Shown here one piece after another: positions 1 through 6,201 of a stretch of DNA of 6,904 nucleotides. A model generated the notes under the pieces. The model did not search any database, was not told the origin of the DNA, and saw only the letters and a program-made list of their open reading frames with translations. Origin of the DNA: an uncultured Methylobacter sp. (lineage in GTDB: Bacteria > Pseudomonadota > Gammaproteobacteria > Methylococcales > Methylomonadaceae); assembly GCA_903831545.1 (NCBI GenBank), contig CAIKYI010000239.1, forward strand, positions 1-6,904, given 5' to 3'. The position numbers and the translations under genes were made by a program. How positions within the stretch are numbered: the stretch's first letter is position 1; every line of letters begins with the position of its first letter.

Positions 1-2
1 CA

Positions 3-812
3 CAAGGAGGCTACGGCGGACGAAATCAGGACAATTTAGCCTTGAGCACTCTGCAGGCTGTTCAGGAGGTTTATGGTACCGAGATACCGCATTATTTCCG
101 TGATCTTTATACTGAAAAGGGTAGAAGTGTAAAACCACTGGTTCTTTACCCTTCTGACCTCAATAGTGCTAATCCAAAATGCGTAGTTTCGATTATAGGT
201 TGTACTGAGGACTGGTTTGGCGGCTGGGATGGACTGACTCCGGGGAGTGCCGATAAGCTGATTACTGAAGATCTCCTGTCGGGACGAATGGTGGAAGTAA
301 TTGAGAGCAATGAACCAGCAATCATGGTATGTCACTGGCCGGGGATTTATTTTAACGGAAGCAGGACTGGCTTTAAGATACTTAAAGAGGTATTTGCCGA
401 GCAGTGCGAAGTGTTAACCATCGATTTAAATGGTCAATTAGTCGCCAGTGTGATGAGTTTTTATTATAAAGATGAAGTGCTACCTTATTATGGCGGTGGA
501 ACTGCCCTTGCACGTAATGTAAAAGGCAATGACTTTATGTATTGGGAAGTGATGCGTCGTGCAGTAGAAAAAGGTATAAAAATATTTGATTACGGCCGCA
601 GTAAAATAGGCACAGGCTCTTACAGTTTTAAAAAGAATTGGGGCTTTACGCCGGAGCCGTTATTTTATGAATTTCATTTGGTTAAAGCCGATTCACTGCC
701 GGATATTAATCCGCTCAATCCTAAGTATCGTTTGTTTATAGCCGCCTGGAAACAATTGCCTTTACCCGTCAGTCAAATGATAGGCCCCTGGTTATCTAAA
801 TATTTGGGTTAA
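3..812 (+). CDS. Chimeric ORF, 5' partial: unrecognised N-terminal part joined to the C-terminal half of an XrtA-associated FemAB-like protein
   Basis: The frame is open from base 3, so the true start lies upstream; the TTG at 42 has no ribosome site and is not a credible start. Residues are numbered from that TTG. Residues 125-256 read as the C-terminal GNAT-like half of a FemAB-family protein of PEP-CTERM/XrtA loci: the blocks VLPYYGGGT (146-154), KGNDFMYWEVMRRA (161-174), FDYGRSKIGTGSYSFKKNWGF (182-202) are typical. Such proteins are about 340 residues long with two GNAT-like domains; here the first is absent. Residues 1-118 do not look like FemAB. The block DWFGGWDGL (57-65) and MVCHWPGIYFNG followed by TGFKILKEV (95-117) recall the C-terminal end of polysaccharide-deacetylase-like proteins, from memory only. 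The apparent junction lies near residues 111-120 (about bases 372-400). The FemAB part probably transfers an acyl or aminoacyl group in exopolysaccharide synthesis; whether the chimera works is unknown. Next gene starts 39 bases downstream. Confidence 0.75.
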   Translation, partial: QGGYGGRNQDNLALSTLQAVQEVYGTEIPHYFRDLYTEKGRSVKPLVLYPSDLNSANPKCVVSIIGCTEDWFGGWDGLTPGSADKLITEDLLSGRMVEVIESNEPAIMVCHWPGIYFNGSRTGFKILKEVFAEQCEVLTIDLNGQLVASVMSFYYKDEVLPYYGGGTALARNVKGNDFMYWEVMRRAVEKGIKIFDYGRSKIGTGSYSFKKNWGFTPEPLFYEFHLVKADSLPDINPLNPKYRLFIAAWKQLPLPVSQMIGPWLSKYLG

Positions 813-851
813 CTTAATCAGTCTGACTCATCATAAATATATAAATCCGTT

Positions 852-2063
852 ATGAATGATTTACTGTTTCTGGTACATAGAATTCCTTATCCGCCCAATA
901 AAGGCGACAAGATTCGTTCATTTCATTTTCTAAAATATTTAGCCTCGGAATATACGGTTCATTTAGGCACTTTTATTGATGATCCAAACGACTGGCAATA
1001 TACCGCTAAAGTTGATGCCTTGTGCGCGGATACTCATTATGTCGGGCTTAAGCCGTTTCAGGCAAAAATCAAAAGCTTGCAAGGATTGTTAACCGGTCAG
1101 GCCTTAAGCTTGCCGTATTATAAAAACCAGGGAATGCAGGACTGGGTTGATAAAACCATAAAAACCCATGCAATTAAAAAAGTACTGATTTTTTCATCGG
1201 TAATGGCGCAATTTATTGAACCAAAACTTCAGCAAAATAACGAGATCGATATGATCGTCGATTTTGTCGATGTGGACTCAGATAAATGGCGGCAATATGC
1301 TGCTAAAAAACAGGGTTTAGCGCGTTGGATTTATCAACGTGAGTCTAAATACCTGTATGCTTATGAACATAAAATAGCCGAACAAGCTAAAACCAGTCTT
1401 TTTGTTTCCGAGCAGGAAGCTGCTTTGTTTAAACAACTGGCACCCAATTTAAGCGAAAAAATCAGTCACATTAATAACGGTGTCGATATCGATTTTTTTT
1501 CACCCGATCAAATAATCGACTCTCCTTATGCTGATGAACAACAAGCGCTGGTTTTTACCGGTGCCATGGATTATTGGGCCAATGTTGATGCAGTATGCTG
1601 GTTTGCTACAGATGTTTTTCCCAATCTACTGAAAAAACATCCAAACACAAAATTCTACATTGTCGGTTCCAAGCCTGCCAAAGACGTTCAAGACCTGGCA
1701 AAACTTCCTAATATTATCGTGACCGGTGCGGTCGATGACGTAAGACCCTATGTGGCGCATGCCGCGCTTGCCGTTGCATCATTAAGAATTGCCCGGGGCA
1801 TACAAAACAAAGTACTGGAAGCCATGGCGATGGGCAAGCATGTAGTAGCAACATCCCTGGCTATGGAAGGCATTGCCTATAATGAAAGTCTCGCCGTGTC
1901 GGTGAGTGATGATGCAGAAGAGATGGTCAAGCAGCTTGATGCCTTGCTACAAAGCCAGCAGGGCTTAATCGTTTCCAGGGCCAATCGTGACTTTGTTAAA
2001 GAAAACTTTAGTTGGGAACAAAATGTCCATCAACTATCAACGTTGATAAAAGATAAATCATGA
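852..2063 (+). CDS. XrtA/PEP-CTERM system glycosyltransferase, TIGR03087-like (GT-4 type)
   Basis: A 403-residue cytoplasmic GT-B fold glycosyltransferase that likely adds a sugar from a nucleotide donor during exopolysaccharide synthesis; donor and acceptor cannot be read from the sequence. The N-terminus has the family hallmark FLVHRIPYPPNKGDKIRSFH (6-25), then HLGTFIDDPNDW (37-48). The C-terminal donor domain shows NNGVD (208-212), VFTGAMDYWANVDAV (234-248), FYIVGS (268-273), the NIIVTG strand (287-292), and ARGIQNKVLEAMAMGKHVVAT (314-334). The position of the first Glu of the usual EX7E pair is Arg315, while Glu323 is kept; to my recollection RGIQNKVLE is normal for this subfamily. Length matches the family (about 400). 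The ATG at 852 is preceded by AT-rich sequence with no clear Shine-Dalgarno, so translation may be weak or coupled to the upstream gene. Its stop overlaps the next start by 4 bases. No signal peptide or membrane segment is seen. Confidence 0.9.
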   Translation: MNDLLFLVHRIPYPPNKGDKIRSFHFLKYLASEYTVHLGTFIDDPNDWQYTAKVDALCADTHYVGLKPFQAKIKSLQGLLTGQALSLPYYKNQGMQDWVDKTIKTHAIKKVLIFSSVMAQFIEPKLQQNNEIDMIVDFVDVDSDKWRQYAAKKQGLARWIYQRESKYLYAYEHKIAEQAKTSLFVSEQEAALFKQLAPNLSEKISHINNGVDIDFFSPDQIIDSPYADEQQALVFTGAMDYWANVDAVCWFATDVFPNLLKKHPNTKFYIVGSKPAKDVQDLAKLPNIIVTGAVDDVRPYVAHAALAVASLRIARGIQNKVLEAMAMGKHVVATSLAMEGIAYNESLAVSVSDDAEEMVKQLDALLQSQQGLIVSRANRDFVKENFSWEQNVHQLSTLIKDKS

Positions 2064-3217
2064 GCACTGATAAAATTCAAGCACCGTTAATCGTGCATAT
2101 TATCTATCGTTTAGGCATAGGCGGGCTTGAAAATGGTCTGGTTAATCTTATCAATCAAATAAACCCCGACGCTTACCGACACGCAATCGTGTGTCTAAAA
2201 GACAGCACAGATTTTAAACAACGCCTGACACGCACCGATGTCGCTATCTATCAATTAAACAAAAATGAAGGCCAGGATTGGGCGTCATTTATCCGGTTGT
2301 ATAAGTTGTTAAAAGAGCTTAAGCCAACCATTGTTCATACACGTAATCTGGCAACCATTGAATATCTGGTGCCCAGTTGGTTGGCCGGCATAAAATGGCG
2401 GGTACATGGTGAACATGGTTGGGATGTATTTGATCCCGATGGCACAAATATTAAATATCAATGGGTACGGCGGTTGTTGAAACCATTGATCCAGCGATTT
2501 ATTCCGTTGTCAAAACATCTGGAAAGCTATCTCACCGAAAAAATTAAAGTTAGCCCAAAAAAAATAACCCGTATCTGTAATGGTGTCGATACCCGTATTT
2601 TTTATCCATGCCCACAAAATAAAAGCCCCTTGCTTGCTTGTCCGTTCTCAACTAATCAGGATCAAATTATTATTGGTACCGTCGGACGTATGCATGGTGT
2701 AAAAGATCAGTTAACCTTGGTTAAGGCTTTTATTTTATTGTGTCAGAACAGTCCTGAACTTAAACCCGTATTAAGGCTGATTATTGCCGGTGATGGCCCA
2801 CTCAAAGCGCAAGCCCTAAGTTTATTGGAAGAAAATCAGTTGACTGATCAGGCCTGGCTGCCTGGTGAAAGAAATGATGTTGCTGAAATTATGCGTTTTC
2901 TGGATATATTTGTTCTGCCCTCGCAAGCAGAAGGCATCTCAAATACCATCCTAGAAGCGATGGCCACAGGCTTACCTGTTATTGCAACTGCGGTTGGTGG
3001 CAATCCGGAACTGGTTATTGATGGAAAAACCGGTGGCTTGGTTCCGCCCAGTGACGTAAAGTCAATGGCAGAAAAGATTGCCGAATATGTCAAAAATGCA
3101 GAAAAAAGACATTTGCACGGAAAAAATGGCCATCAACGTGTGTTGGAGGAGTTTTCCTTAACTGCCATGGTTGGGCGCTATAAAACAGTTTATGACTCAC
3201 TTTTAAATCAGGAATAA
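2060..3217 (+). CDS. XrtA/PEP-CTERM system glycosyltransferase, TIGR03088-like (GT-4 type)
   Basis: A 385-residue GT-4 glycosyltransferase, probably working with the gene before it to build the exopolysaccharide repeat unit at the cytoplasmic face of the membrane. The N-terminal acceptor domain starts with LIVHIIYRLGIGGLENGLVNLIN (10-32), a hallmark of the subfamily, then YRHAIVCL (39-46), IVHTRN (91-96) and HGEHGWD (116-122). The donor domain has ICNGVD (172-177), IGTVGRMHGVKDQ (205-217), IIAGDGPL (241-248), LPGERNDV (267-274), and a canonical EX7E motif, EGISNTILE, with Glu291 and Glu299, followed by MATGLPVIAT (301-310). The ATG overlaps the previous stop as ATGA, which points to translational coupling within one operon. 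In the XrtA loci I recall, the exosortase gene often lies between these two transferases; here nothing does. The length is normal and no damage is seen. Confidence 0.9.
   Translation: MSTDKIQAPLIVHIIYRLGIGGLENGLVNLINQINPDAYRHAIVCLKDSTDFKQRLTRTDVAIYQLNKNEGQDWASFIRLYKLLKELKPTIVHTRNLATIEYLVPSWLAGIKWRVHGEHGWDVFDPDGTNIKYQWVRRLLKPLIQRFIPLSKHLESYLTEKIKVSPKKITRICNGVDTRIFYPCPQNKSPLLACPFSTNQDQIIIGTVGRMHGVKDQLTLVKAFILLCQNSPELKPVLRLIIAGDGPLKAQALSLLEENQLTDQAWLPGERNDVAEIMRFLDIFVLPSQAEGISNTILEAMATGLPVIATAVGGNPELVIDGKTGGLVPPSDVKSMAEKIAEYVKNAEKRHLHGKNGHQRVLEEFSLTAMVGRYKTVYDSLLNQE
3210..3214 (+). promoter_or_regulatory. Shine-Dalgarno of the amidotransferase gene
   Basis: AGGAA at 3210-3214 lies inside the last codons and just before the stop of the preceding transferase gene, 9 bases before the ATG at 3224. 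It supports that start, which also places Cys2 directly after Met as this family requires. Confidence 0.6.
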
Positions 3218-3223
3218 ATAACT

Positions 3224-5113
3224 ATGTGCGGAATTGTCGGCATCTTCGATCTAAGAGAAAAACGGGAAATTAATCGTGATTTGTTGTCGCGGATGAACGA
3301 AACCCAGTTTCACCGTGGCCCCGACGAAGGCGGTTTGCATATCGAAGCCGGTCTGGGTTTTGGTCATCGCCGCTTATCGATTATTGACCTGACCAGTGGT
3401 CAACAGCCGATGGTGAGTCGGGACAAGAATGCCGTTTTGACCTATAACGGTGAAGTTTACAACTTTCCCGAACTTAGAACCGAACTGGAAGCGTTGGGAT
3501 ATGTTTTCGACACTCATTGTGATACTGAAGTTATTTTATATGCCTGGCAAGCCTGGGGTGAATCCTGCGTAGATCGATTACGCGGGATGTTTGCTTTTGG
3601 GATTTGGGATAGAGACCAGCAAACGTTATTTTTGGCCCGTGATCGACTTGGCGTTAAACCACTTTATTACGCGGAACTGCCCAGCGGCCAGTTTATTTTT
3701 GGTTCCGAATTAAAGTCTCTTAAAGAACATCCCGAGTTACCCAAAGAGTTTGATCCAACCGCCATAGAAGATTATTTTGGTTTTGGCTATATTCCTGATC
3801 CAAAAACCATTTATAAAAATGTTTATAAATTGGAACCGGGGTATTGCTTAACCCTAAAACGCGGTAATAAAATCTATCAGCCACGACAATATTGGGATGT
3901 GGATTTTTCAACTCGACCCCAGCAAGATGAACAGGCAACCGGTGAAGAACTGATCGAACGACTGCGCGAAGCGGTTAAAATTCGCATGGTGGCCGATGTG
4001 CCTTTGGGTGCTTTTTTATCCGGCGGCGTAGACTCAAGTGCAATCGTGGCAATGATGGCGGACTTGTCCAGTGATCCGGTCAATACCTGCTCAATCTCCT
4101 TCGGTGATCCCGCTTTTAACGAAGCACAATTTGCCGCCAAAGTGGCGGAGCGCTATCACACTTCACATCGATTAAGTCAGGTTGATCCGGATGACTTTAG
4201 TCTGCTCGATCAATTGGCCGGCCTGTATGATGAACCTTATGCCGATAGCTCCGCGCTGCCGACCTATAGAGTTTGCGAGCTGGCTAAAAAACAGGTTACC
4301 GTGGTTTTATCGGGCGATGGCGGCGATGAAAATCTGGCCGGTTACCGGCGACATCGTTGGCATACCTATGAAGAGCAGATGCGATCCTGGTTGCCCGACA
4401 GTATCAGAAGGCCGGTGTTTGGCTTGCTGGGACGCGTTTATCCCAAAGCGGATTGGGCCCCAAAAATGTTTCGGGCCAAATCAACGCTTGAATCCATTTC
4501 CCGTGATTCGATGGAAGGTTATTTTCATAGCGTTTCAGTGCTTTCAAATGAAATGCGTAGCAACCTGTTTAGCAAAAAGTTAAAGGCAGATTTACAAGGC
4601 TATCAAGCGGTTGATGTGTTCAGGCGACACGTTGATAAAGCGCCTACAGACACTCCATTATCGTTGGTGCAATATCTGGATATAAAAACCTATTTACCCG
4701 GCGATATTCTGACTAAAGTCGACCGAGCCAGCATGGCACATGCTTTAGAAGTGCGGGTACCGTTGTTGGATCATAAGCTGGTCGAATGGATGGCTGGAAT
4801 ACAGCCAGAACTTAAGCTTAAAGGGCGTGAGGGCAAATACATCTTTAAAAAAGCCCTGGAAAATTATTTACCCAATGACATTTTATATCGCCCCAAAATG
4901 GGCTTTGCCGTCCCCTTAAACAGCTGGTTTAAAGGTCCGTTAAAAGACAAGGTACGAGAAGCCTTGCTAGGCGAAACCATGATGCAATGCGGATTGTTTG
5001 ATCAAGAATTTCTAAAACAGATAGTCAGTCAACACGAAAGCGGCTTGCGGGACTACAGTTCAGCGATCTGGTCATTATTTATGTTTGAAGCGTTTTTGAA
5101 GAATAATGCCTGA
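3224..5113 (+). CDS. XrtA/PEP-CTERM system amidotransferase (asparagine synthase family, TIGR03108-like)
   Basis: A 629-residue two-domain enzyme that hydrolyses glutamine and passes the ammonia to an ATP-activated carboxylate. In XrtA loci it is thought to amidate a sugar or other component of the exopolysaccharide rather than make free asparagine; this is inference from context. The class II glutaminase domain (about 2-215) has the nucleophile Cys2 in MCGIVGIFD, HRGPD (30-34), GHRRLSIIDL (47-56), YNGEVYN (74-80), Asp100 in THCDTEVI, and RDRLGVKPLYY (139-149). The synthetase domain has the PP-loop SGGVDSS (266-272), SGDGGDE (363-369) and LPGDILTKVDRASM (491-504). All catalytic motifs are intact and length fits the family (about 630). 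It begins 6 bases after the previous stop, so it is the last gene of the cluster here. No terminator hairpin is seen after its stop; ordinary AsnB is the alternative, but the neighbours favour the XrtA type. Confidence 0.92.
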   Translation: MCGIVGIFDLREKREINRDLLSRMNETQFHRGPDEGGLHIEAGLGFGHRRLSIIDLTSGQQPMVSRDKNAVLTYNGEVYNFPELRTELEALGYVFDTHCDTEVILYAWQAWGESCVDRLRGMFAFGIWDRDQQTLFLARDRLGVKPLYYAELPSGQFIFGSELKSLKEHPELPKEFDPTAIEDYFGFGYIPDPKTIYKNVYKLEPGYCLTLKRGNKIYQPRQYWDVDFSTRPQQDEQATGEELIERLREAVKIRMVADVPLGAFLSGGVDSSAIVAMMADLSSDPVNTCSISFGDPAFNEAQFAAKVAERYHTSHRLSQVDPDDFSLLDQLAGLYDEPYADSSALPTYRVCELAKKQVTVVLSGDGGDENLAGYRRHRWHTYEEQMRSWLPDSIRRPVFGLLGRVYPKADWAPKMFRAKSTLESISRDSMEGYFHSVSVLSNEMRSNLFSKKLKADLQGYQAVDVFRRHVDKAPTDTPLSLVQYLDIKTYLPGDILTKVDRASMAHALEVRVPLLDHKLVEWMAGIQPELKLKGREGKYIFKKALENYLPNDILYRPKMGFAVPLNSWFKGPLKDKVREALLGETMMQCGLFDQEFLKQIVSQHESGLRDYSSAIWSLFMFEAFLKNNA

Positions 5114-5135
5114 TTTTTACGCATATAAAATATTT

Positions 5136-5140
5136 AGGAG
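5136..5140 (+). promoter_or_regulatory. Shine-Dalgarno of the antitoxin-like gene
   Basis: AGGAG at 5136-5140 is 6 bases before the ATG at 5147 and 9 bases before a second, adjacent ATG at 5150. Both starts are possible and differ by one Met. A TATAAA hexamer at 5124-5129 could be a -10 box, but no -35 box is well spaced, so I do not call a promoter. Confidence 0.55.
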
Positions 5141-5146
5141 TCATTT

Positions 5147-5347
5147 ATGATGTCTATCCAGGCTATTGAGCAAGCCGTTCAGCAGTTACCCGCAGTCGAG
5201 TTAGCTGAATTTCGCCGATGGTTTGTCCAGTTTGATGATGCTATCTGGGACGCACAAATTGAAGCAGATGCTGGAGCAGGGAAATTCGATGAGTTAGCCG
5301 CTGAAGCGTTAGCTGAATATCAAAATGGCAAGGCTCGTGAGCTTTGA
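5147..5347 (+). CDS. Probable antitoxin of a RelE/ParE-type toxin-antitoxin pair
   Basis: A small acidic 66-residue protein. Its N-terminal helix (IQAIEQAVQQLPAVELAEFRRW, residues 4-25), central WDAQIEADAGAGKFDELAAEAL (34-55) and closing EYQNGKAREL (57-66) match, by memory, a widespread family of short antitoxin-like proteins encoded directly before RelE/ParE-like toxins. It would neutralise the toxin by wrapping around it and may repress its own promoter; neither is shown here. It has its own strong ribosome site and starts 33 bases after the amidotransferase stop, so it is likely not functionally part of the polysaccharide operon. The toxin frame begins at a TTG (5344) overlapping its stop, the usual layout of such pairs, but that frame is broken. 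The gene therefore looks like an orphan antitoxin. Family assignment is moderate because no DNA-binding motif is obvious. Confidence 0.7.
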   Translation: MMSIQAIEQAVQQLPAVELAEFRRWFVQFDDAIWDAQIEADAGAGKFDELAAEALAEYQNGKAREL

Positions 5348-5451
5348 AGTATTTTACAGCTTCCAAATTCGGGCAATATTTTGATGCTTTTCCCGCTGAT
5401 ATTCAGCAGACTATGATTAATTTCGTGCCCAGTTCTATTGTCAGATTATAA
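5344..5451 (+). pseudogene. Remnant of a RelE/ParE-like toxin gene
   Basis: A 35-codon frame starts at TTG 5344, overlapping the antitoxin stop, and reads MKYFTASKFGQYFDAFPADI then QQTMINFVPSSIVRL before TAA. The start resembles toxins of the MKHFTSPxFW(x)xYExLP type, which normally run to about 85-100 residues. Alignment by eye suggests that about eight codons are lost after INF and that the stop may come from a Lys codon: family members as I recall them carry HPSLHLKKV here, and the bases read VPSSIVRL-stop-KV. The catalytic C-terminal half is missing, and the palindromic repeat R1 begins 6 bases after the stop. The toxin is surely inactive. The assignment rests on a short stretch, so it depends mostly on the overlap with the antitoxin gene and the N-terminal pattern. 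Confidence 0.6.
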
Positions 5452-5457
5452 AAAGTT

Positions 5458-5553
5458 CGTCATACCCGCCGGGAAGCGGGTATCCAGTGCCATGGATGGT
5501 AGCTTAAATCCATCCATGGAGCCTGGATATCGGCAATCCATACCGGAGTCACG
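5458..5553 (+). repeat. Nested palindromic repeat R1 (REP/MITE-like, CGTCAT end)
   Basis: A 96-bp element that shares its first 39 bases exactly with R2 (6034-6130) and is similar over its whole length. It holds three nested inverted pairs: TACCCGC 5463-5469 with GCGGGTA 5476-5482; CCATGGATGG 5490-5499 with CCATCCATGG 5510-5519, a perfect 10-bp stem with a 10-base loop; and TATCCAG 5481-5487 with CTGGATA 5523-5529 closing around it. The right end (5530-5553) has lost most of the hairpin and end symmetry that R2 keeps, so this copy is the more decayed. It encodes nothing. Similar CGTCAT-bounded repeats are common in gammaproteobacterial genomes, from memory. No clear target-site duplication is visible. 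Confidence 0.85.
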
Positions 5554-5596
5554 ATCATGGATACTGTGATTTACGCGATGGACTCGGAAGAGTATT

Positions 5597-5992
5597 GATG
5601 AACGTTACAAAGCAAAGTATTCACTGGTGCGTAGTCTATATCTGCGCAACTGGGGCAAACGGCGGGGCACCGACCTGTTTAGGGTAATAGATTGGATGAT
5701 GAAGTTGCCAGAAGAGTTTGAGCGTCAATTGTGGCATGAAATTGAAATCATTGAAGTGGGTAACAATATGCAATATGTAACGAGTGTTGAGCGATTTGAA
5801 ACTAAGAAGATATTTCAACAAGGTGAAGCAAAAATGCTTAGTATTATGCTTAAGCATCGTTTTGGATTATTACCCGAATGGGTCTCTGACAAATTGAGCA
5901 GTGCAGGTGAACAGGATTTGGAACGCTGGGGAGAAGTTGTACTGACTGTGCCAACACTGGATGCTGTTTTTGACGATAGCAAGAACCACTAA
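5597..5992 (+). pseudogene. 5'-truncated Rpn/DUF4351-type nuclease-family gene
   Basis: The frame is open from 5570 and family-like sequence begins about 5597 with DERYKAKYSLVRSLY, then DLFRVIDWMMKLPEEFERQLWHEI, YVTSVERF, and a C-terminal LKHRFGLLPEWVSDKL, LERWGEVVLTVPTLDAVFDD. This is the C-terminal half of proteins known as Rpn family or transposase-like PD-(D/E)XK proteins with a DUF4351 tail, usually about 250-320 residues. The N-terminal nuclease core is absent, so DNA cleavage is not expected. A GTG at 5627 could start a 121-residue product, but there is no ribosome site before it and it would cut into the conserved RSLY block. The usual repeated QG-rich linker is shortened to KIFQQGEA. 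R1 lies just upstream and R2 42 bases downstream, so the fragment is bracketed by direct copies of one repeat. Confidence 0.7.
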
Positions 5993-5998
5993 AACTTT

Positions 5999-6026
5999 AT
6001 CTTACCTGATTAGTAAGATGCTTCAG
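5999..6026 (+). repeat. Left arm of a 22-bp perfect inverted repeat, with an overlapping local hairpin
   Basis: Bases 6005-6026 are the exact reverse complement of 6156-6177 (22 of 22), enclosing R2. The outer part of this arm also folds locally: ATCTTAC 5999-6005 pairs with GTAAGAT 6013-6019 across a 7-base loop. The local stem and the long-range pairing share bases, so they exclude each other. The hairpin starts 6 bases after the stop of the Rpn-like fragment, but it has no U-run, so it is not a typical intrinsic terminator. Confidence 0.75.
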
Positions 6027-6033
6027 TCAAATG

Positions 6034-6130
6034 CGTCATACCCGCCGGGAAGCGGGTATCCAGTGCCATGGACGGTAAGCCCAAAGCCATTCATGGCATC
6101 TGGATTCCGGCAATCCCTGCCGGAATGACG
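6034..6130 (+). repeat. Nested palindromic repeat R2 (REP/MITE-like, CGTCAT...ATGACG)
   Basis: A 97-bp element in the same orientation as R1, with intact ends CGTCAT (6034-6039) and ATGACG (6125-6130). Left stem: TACCCGC 6039-6045 with GCGGGTA 6052-6058. Right stem: TTCCGGC 6105-6111 with GCCGGAA 6119-6125. A central imperfect stem joins TGCCATG (6064-6070) to CATGGCA (6093-6099), enclosed by ATCCAG and CTGGAT. The two outer hairpins have different stem sequences, so the element looks like a mosaic of two related palindromes. It is non-coding and of the size of elements mobilised in trans, but no transposase is present here. Confidence 0.85.
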
Positions 6131-6155
6131 TATTATTCAATGGTTACAAGTTTAG

Positions 6156-6177
6156 CTGAAGCATCTTACTAATCAGG
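6156..6177 (+). repeat. Right arm of the 22-bp perfect inverted repeat
   Basis: Exact reverse complement of 6005-6026. The loop between the arms is 129 bases and holds all of R2. The final CAGG overlaps an AGGAAA ribosome-site-like sequence (6175-6180) and lies 24 bases before the ATG of the nucleotidyltransferase-HEPN gene, so pairing with the left arm could hide it. An operator or a former end of a mobile element are both possible; the sequence alone does not decide. Confidence 0.8.
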
Positions 6178-6196
6178 AAATTTTATGTCTTTTTAA
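6175..6196 (+). other. AGGAAA plus three-codon minigene before the MNT-HEPN gene
   Basis: AGGAAA at 6175-6180 is well placed for an ATG at 6185, not for the ATG at 6202. The 6185 frame is only Met-Ser-Phe-stop (stop 6194-6196). One extra T in the five-T run 6190-6194 would put this ATG in frame with 6202 and give a longer N-terminus. It may be a broken start, a short leader that allows re-initiation, or chance. Confidence 0.3.
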
Positions 6197-6201
6197 TATT
6201 A

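Noticed and set aside
4..10. AAGGAGG, a perfect Shine-Dalgarno-like string
   Set aside because: No ATG, GTG or TTG lies at a usable distance downstream (about bases 15-22); it is simply codons within the open frame.
42..44. TTG as the start codon of the first ORF
   Set aside because: The frame is open upstream to base 3 with coherent residues (QGGYGGRNQDNLA), and no ribosome site precedes the TTG. The gene is more likely cut by the window edge.
2848..3093. Reverse-strand frames within the glycosyltransferase and amidotransferase genes (also 3720-3938, 3877-4140, 36-335, 5636-5857, 6236-6469)
   Set aside because: All lie opposite well-supported forward genes, have no ribosome sites or family motifs, and are expected by chance.
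4182..4583. A 133-codon forward frame within the amidotransferase gene
   Set aside because: It lies in another frame inside the synthetase domain, whose motifs are intact across the region; the product is rich in Cys, Met and Trp and looks like no protein family.
5096..5129. Promoter for the antitoxin gene from TTGAAG (5096-5101) and TATAAA (5124-5129)
   Set aside because: The spacing is 22 bases, too long for a usual sigma-70 promoter; only the -10-like hexamer is good.
5564..5596. Possible toxin C-terminus after R1 (a frame reading DSEEY before a stop, similar to the SHxEYD end of RelE-like toxins)
   Set aside because: Five residues are too few to separate from chance, and the following DERYKAK fits the Rpn-like family in another frame.
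5999..6019. Intrinsic terminator after the Rpn-like fragment
   Set aside because: The stem is AT-rich and only 7 bp, and no T-run follows it.
5458..6130. CRISPR-like array
   Set aside because: Only two copies, about 96 bp long and 480 bp apart, with internal palindromes and a gene fragment between them; no spacer pattern.
6144..6172. Promoter for the MNT-HEPN gene from TTACAA and TACTAA with 17-base spacing
   Set aside because: Each hexamer matches its consensus at only about three of six positions, and part is fixed by the inverted repeat.
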